DNA of 64,000 nucleotides. It comes from Flemingiibacterium sp045586505. Lineage in GTDB: Bacteria; Bacillota; Clostridia; Oscillospirales; CAG-272. Location: assembly GCA_045586505.1 (NCBI GenBank), contig JAZNAL010000013.1, positions 50,208 to 114,207 of the forward strand, given 5' to 3'. The notes beneath the pieces are model-generated. The model ran no database searches. It had not been told where the DNA came from and saw only the letters and a list, made by a program, of their open reading frames with translations. This document shows positions 62,180 to 64,000 of this stretch, one piece after another. Both the position numbers and the translations under genes were made by a program. Within the stretch, counting starts at the first letter, position 1. Every line of letters starts with the position of its first letter.

Positions 62180-62275
62180 GCATTATGCCCATAGTTATAT
62201 AACGCGATAGATAAAAATTTCGTTATACCATTACATTCACCAAAAATCAACATAAATAATCGTTGAAATTACCAA

Positions 62276-62304
62276 TTGACTTTTTTGCACAGATACTATA
62301 TAAT
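62276..62304 (+). promoter_or_regulatory. nrdD promoter
   Basis: TTGACT (62276-62281), 17 nt, TATAAT (62299-62304). Confidence 0.85.
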
Positions 62305-62323
62305 AGATACTGCACGGTCGACA

Positions 62324-62371
62324 ACACTATATATTGTGGTATCGTCGGTTTCGAGGTACTATATTTTGTGG
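62324..62371 (+). promoter_or_regulatory. Pair of NrdR boxes
   Basis: Two NrdR-type palindromes, acactatatattgtgg (62324-62339, near perfect) and gtactatattttgtgg (62356-62371), spaced 32 bp start to start, i.e. three helical turns. They lie just downstream of the promoter, where NrdR with bound dATP would repress. The nrdR gene is not in the window. Confidence 0.88.
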
Positions 62372-62450
62372 TGTCGTGCCAAATGCTAAAGTTCCCCCTC
62401 TTTTGTAAACGGGGAGTTAATATACATAGTTTCAGTGAAGGAGAACGTCT

Positions 62451-64000
62451 ATGATTACTAAAATTGTTAAGCGCGACGGGCGCGAGGTACCGTTCAATAT
62501 CGAGAAGATCGCACAGGCGATCTTTAAGGCGGCTCAGGCTGTAGGTGGACATGATTATTCCACCGCCATGGACCTTGCCTGCAAGGTAGCTGATGCGCTT
62601 GAAGTAGAGTGCGGCGAGCGTGGCATTCCTACAGTCGAGCAGATCCAGGATACCGTGGAAAAGGTGCTGGTTAACAGCGGTCATGCCCGCACCGCCAAGG
62701 AATACATTCTCTACCGCGCACAGCGTACCCGTGCACGTGAGATGAATACCAAGCTGATGAAGACCTATGAGGATCTTACCTTCAAGGCGGCAAAGGATTC
62801 CGATATCAAGCGCGAAAATGCCAATATCAACGGCGATACCGCTATGGGCACTATGCTCAAGTACGGCTCCGAGGGCGCAAAGCAGTTCTACGAGATGTAC
62901 ATCCTCGACCCCGTTCATGCAAAGGCACACAATGAGGGCGAGATACATATCCATGACATGGACTTCCTGACGCTCACTACTACCTGCTGTCAGATAGATA
63001 TCATCAAGCTCTTTGAGAAGGGCTTCTCCACCGGTCACGGCTTCCTTCGTTCCCCTAACGATATCGCGAGCTATGCGGCACTTGCCTGCATCGCGATCCA
63101 GTCGAATCAGAACGACCAGCACGGCGGTCAGTCCATTCCCAACTTCGAATACGGCATGGCTCCCGGCGTTAAGAAGACCTACAAAAAGCACTACAGAAAG
63201 AACCTCGCAAAGGCTCTCGATCTGCTCTGCGGTATCGAGGACGCCGACACTGATGCAAGAGCATTACTCGATACCCTTAAAAACGAGGCTACTCTTGCAA
63301 ACACTGCGGATTTTGTGTCCGAGATCACCTCGGTGCTCACCGAAAAATACGGCGAGACCACCGCGGCACGCATGATCGAGTTTACCCGCAAGTATACCCT
63401 TGCCGAGACAGAGCGCGCTACCTATCAGGCAATGGAAGCGCTCATCCACAATCTCAACACAATGCACTCCCGCGCAGGCGCACAGATTCCGTTCAGCTCG
63501 CTTAACTATGGTCTTGATACCTCCGCCGAGGGACGTCTTGTGATGAAGTCCATCCTGCTTGCTACCGAAGCAGGTCTCGGAAACGGTGAAACTCCCATCT
63601 TCCCGATCCAGATCTTCAAGGTCAAGGAAGGCATCAACTACGATCCTCAGGATCCCAACTACGATCTCTTCAAGCTTGCCTGCAAGGTTTCCGCGAAGCG
63701 TCTGTTCCCGAACTTCTCGTTCATTGACGCGCCCTACAACCTGCGTTACTATCAGCCCGGCAAGCCCGAGACCGAGGTTGCATATATGGGCTGCCGCACC
63801 AGAGTTGTGGCAAACAACTACGATCCCACCCGCGAGATCGTCAATGGTAGAGGCAACCTCAGCTTCACTTCTGTAAAGCTGTCGAGAATCGCAATCAATG
63901 CACACGGCAATATTGACTGGTTCTTCGAAGAACTGGAAAGACAGGTTGTAACCGTTATCGACCAGCATCTCGAAAGATACCGTATTCAGGCACAGAAGAA
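62451..64000 (+). CDS. nrdD: Anaerobic ribonucleoside-triphosphate reductase (partial, runs off the edge)
   Basis: The first 516 codons of NrdD, the oxygen-sensitive glycyl-radical enzyme that makes dNTPs in anaerobes. Residues about 1-90 form an ATP-cone (ITKIVKRDGREVPFNIEKIA) that senses dATP/ATP. The catalytic barrel follows with HIHDMDFLTLTTTCCQIDII, NDQHGGQSIPNFEYG and LGNGETPIFPIQIFKVKEG, plus the active-site region AYMGCRTRV. The glycyl-radical loop and zinc site lie beyond the window. Ribosome binding site aaggag. It is under NrdR-box control, and its activase nrdG probably follows. Confidence 0.97.
   Translation, partial: MITKIVKRDGREVPFNIEKIAQAIFKAAQAVGGHDYSTAMDLACKVADALEVECGERGIPTVEQIQDTVEKVLVNSGHARTAKEYILYRAQRTRAREMNTKLMKTYEDLTFKAAKDSDIKRENANINGDTAMGTMLKYGSEGAKQFYEMYILDPVHAKAHNEGEIHIHDMDFLTLTTTCCQIDIIKLFEKGFSTGHGFLRSPNDIASYAALACIAIQSNQNDQHGGQSIPNFEYGMAPGVKKTYKKHYRKNLAKALDLLCGIEDADTDARALLDTLKNEATLANTADFVSEITSVLTEKYGETTAARMIEFTRKYTLAETERATYQAMEALIHNLNTMHSRAGAQIPFSSLNYGLDTSAEGRLVMKSILLATEAGLGNGETPIFPIQIFKVKEGINYDPQDPNYDLFKLACKVSAKRLFPNFSFIDAPYNLRYYQPGKPETEVAYMGCRTRVVANNYDPTREIVNGRGNLSFTSVKLSRIAINAHGNIDWFFEELERQVVTVIDQHLERYRIQAQK

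Overview
The window reads as the chromosome of an anaerobic, spore-forming Clostridia-type Firmicute, probably a gut Oscillospiraceae/Ruminococcaceae-like organism. The support is: a full-length spoIVA, a Rex redox repressor, an oxygen-sensitive class III ribonucleotide reductase (nrdD), a threonine T-box, helicase-loader genes of the DnaD/DnaI type, S-layer (SLH) proteins and cohesin/dockerin modules. Genus is inference. The core genes look moderately GC-rich (by eye about 50-55%); roughly 31-54 kb is clearly more AT-rich and carries recombinases, so it reads as an accessory island.

Layout. 0.2-5 kb: HPr-like regulator, DUF1015 protein, HtrA-type protease, D-Ala-D-Ala carboxypeptidase. 5-9 kb: a very large, probably abundant SLH S-layer protein with its own promoter and structured leader. 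9-17 kb, minus strand: DnaC/DnaI-type ATPase, DnaD, Rex, isocitrate dehydrogenase, then (after a DnaA-box cluster) tsaD, rimI, a lipoprotein, dCMP deaminase and galU. 17-31 kb: yhaO/yhaN-type nuclease-ATPase pair, a membrane protein, spoIVA, uxuA, homoserine dehydrogenase, aldehyde dehydrogenase, Na/phosphate cotransporter with a PhoU-like tail, and thrS under T-box control.

31-36.8 kb: an integrated element with a large serine recombinase, a HEPN-like protein, a two-HTH regulator, an excisionase-like protein and two further cargo genes, with divergent promoters at 34.2-34.3 kb. 36.8-46.1 kb: the most striking locus. A tyrosine recombinase gene is followed 4 bp later by a 267-bp segment bounded by perfect 22-bp inverted repeats. 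The segment contains a textbook promoter that at present points backwards, plus a terminator that faces the downstream genes. Beyond it lie a membrane protein, a 1,161-residue secreted peptidoglycan hydrolase carrying both a cohesin and a dockerin, and a 1,328-residue SLH-anchored protein with an N-terminal cohesin. I read this as a phase-variable, cellulosome-like surface operon captured in its OFF orientation. 46-54 kb: a predicted papain-like cysteine peptidase with a partner gene, a Fic protein behind a palindromic operator, and a probable defence cluster (ATPase/nuclease fusion, helical protein, frameshifted SIR2-like protein). The island ends near tRNA-Glu(CTC) and tRNA-Gln(CTG).

54.7-60.6 kb returns to host-like composition with a TerB_N protein, a BrxD-like ATPase and a large helicase in one tight operon that also holds a YbaK-type tRNA deacylase gene: a likely stress or defence system. 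The window closes with a sugar-phosphate isomerase family gene whose start codon appears to be ACG, and nrdD behind two NrdR boxes, running off the right edge. All calls come from reading the sequence; no database search was run.
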